Positions 5,229 through 5,724 of a stretch of DNA of 5,724 bases are shown here, piece after piece. Position 1 is the first letter of the stretch, and every line of letters begins with the position of its first letter. The DNA comes from Clostridiales bacterium. GTDB lineage: Bacteria > Bacillota > Clostridia > Oscillospirales > Oscillospiraceae. The notes under the pieces are model-generated. The model ran no database searches. It saw only the letters and a program-made list of their open reading frames with translations, and had not been told where the DNA came from. The stretch covers positions 1-5,724 of the forward strand of contig JAJQET010000104.1 in the NCBI GenBank assembly GCA_021201515.1, given 5' to 3'. Made by a program: the position numbers and the translations under genes.

Positions 5229-5724
5229 ATGAATTACAGAGCCGAGAGCCCACAGGTGCTGCTGGACTTCCTTTCGTACCATGAGACGGTTAAAGGCCAC
5301 TCGCAAGGCACCGTGGATGAATATTTTCTGGATTTGCGGAGCTTTTTCCGCTACATGAAGCTCCGCCGGGGGTTGGTGCCTGCCGACACGGAATTTGAAA
5401 AAATCACCATTCAGGATATTGACATTGACTTTCTGCGTGGGGTATCCTTAAGTGAGATTTATGATTACCTGTCCTATCTGACCCGTGAAGGACATTTGAA
5501 CAATGCCTCCCGCGCCAGGAAGGTTTCCACGCTGCGCTCCTTTTTCAAGTTTCTCTCCACAAAAACCCATCTTCTGGAGGACAATCCCATTGAAGGTTTG
5601 GATACGCCGAAGGTCAAAAAGGATTTGCCCCGGTACCTGACCCTGGATGAAAGCATTCAGCTTTTGGAGTCGGTGGACGGCGCAAATCAGGAGCGGGATT
5701 ACTGCATTTTGACATTATTTTTGA
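5229..5724 (+). CDS. Tyrosine recombinase, XerC/XerD type, N-terminal part
   Basis: The reading frame is open from ATG 5229 to the window edge, 165 complete codons. Residues about 8-110 match the SAM-like core-binding domain of tyrosine recombinases: LLDFLSYHETVKGHSQ, TVDEYFLDLRSFFRYM, YDYLSYLTREG, SRARKVSTLRSFFKFL and the linker ENPIEGLDTPKVKK-like stretch (here EDNPIEGLDTPKVKK). The catalytic domain begins at LPRYLTLDESIQLLESV and is cut off just before the expected first catalytic arginine (GLR-x-E-L), so activity cannot be judged. These enzymes cut and rejoin DNA at paired half-sites, as in chromosome dimer resolution, inversion or excision. No other usual start codon lies between the upstream in-frame TAG (5193-5195) and 5229; the ribosome binding site is weak (GGGA, 5219-5222), with a stronger purine run (5195-5203) too far away. 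XerC, XerD and other Xer-like subfamilies cannot be separated from this half. Confidence 0.9.
   Translation, partial: MNYRAESPQVLLDFLSYHETVKGHSQGTVDEYFLDLRSFFRYMKLRRGLVPADTEFEKITIQDIDIDFLRGVSLSEIYDYLSYLTREGHLNNASRARKVSTLRSFFKFLSTKTHLLEDNPIEGLDTPKVKKDLPRYLTLDESIQLLESVDGANQERDYCILTLFL

Noticed and set aside
3847..5253. A 468-codon open frame on the minus strand across radA and the following intergenic region.
   Set aside because: It is antisense to the clear radA gene, crosses its terminator, is rich in His, Gln, Arg and Pro as GC-rich shadows are, and shows no domain or ribosome binding site.

Overview
The window is a GC-rich stretch (roughly 60% by eye) of a chromosome from an endospore-forming Clostridia bacterium. 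It most resembles the gut Oscillospiraceae (Flavonifractor/Oscillibacter-type). The basis is an unmistakable spoIIGA-sigE pair, a CwlD-like cortex amidase, strong AGGAGG-type ribosome binding sites and the codon and protein style. The genus is an inference.

Layout. (1) 2-340, plus: 3' end of a membrane-anchored glycoside hydrolase family 3 protein, closed by a strong intrinsic terminator (368-405). (2) 407-570: control region of spoIIGA, with an extended -10 element, a far -35-like element, a Spo0A-box-like heptamer and two perfect small inverted repeats. (3) 571-2178, plus: spoIIGA-sigE, the processing protease and its substrate pro-sigma-E, the mother-cell sigma factor of early sporulation. 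sigG, often the next gene, does not follow. (4) 2205-2750, minus: a convergent gene for a small three-helix membrane protein with an acidic linker and a C-terminal His/Cys putative metal-binding module. (5) 2751-2914: a compact divergent control region with a good sigma-A-like promoter in each direction. The two -35 regions carry copies of the same motif in opposite orientation. (6) 2915-4977, plus: a cwlD-like amidase gene overlapping radA by four bases (ATGA), closed by a strong terminator (4994-5039). (7) 5040-5228: promoter and long AT-rich leader with a perfect 14-bp palindrome. (8) 5229-5724, plus: the 5' part of a Xer-type tyrosine recombinase gene that runs off the window.

How it fits together. 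SpoIIGA activates pro-SigE at the asymmetric septum, and SigE then drives the mother-cell programme. CwlD-type amidases make the muramic-lactam of spore cortex and are expressed late in sporulation. RadA (branch migration in recombination) and the Xer recombinase (resolution or rearrangement of DNA) form a second, DNA-processing theme. The cwlD-radA overlap links the two.

The most interesting structure is the palindrome at 5162-5193. Its core has the 11-6-11 geometry of a Xer/dif recombination site, has dif-like right-arm bases, and lies directly upstream of a Xer-type recombinase gene. This could be a self-linked recombination site, but it could also be an operator or an RNA hairpin. No CRISPR array, IS element, tRNA or rRNA was seen.
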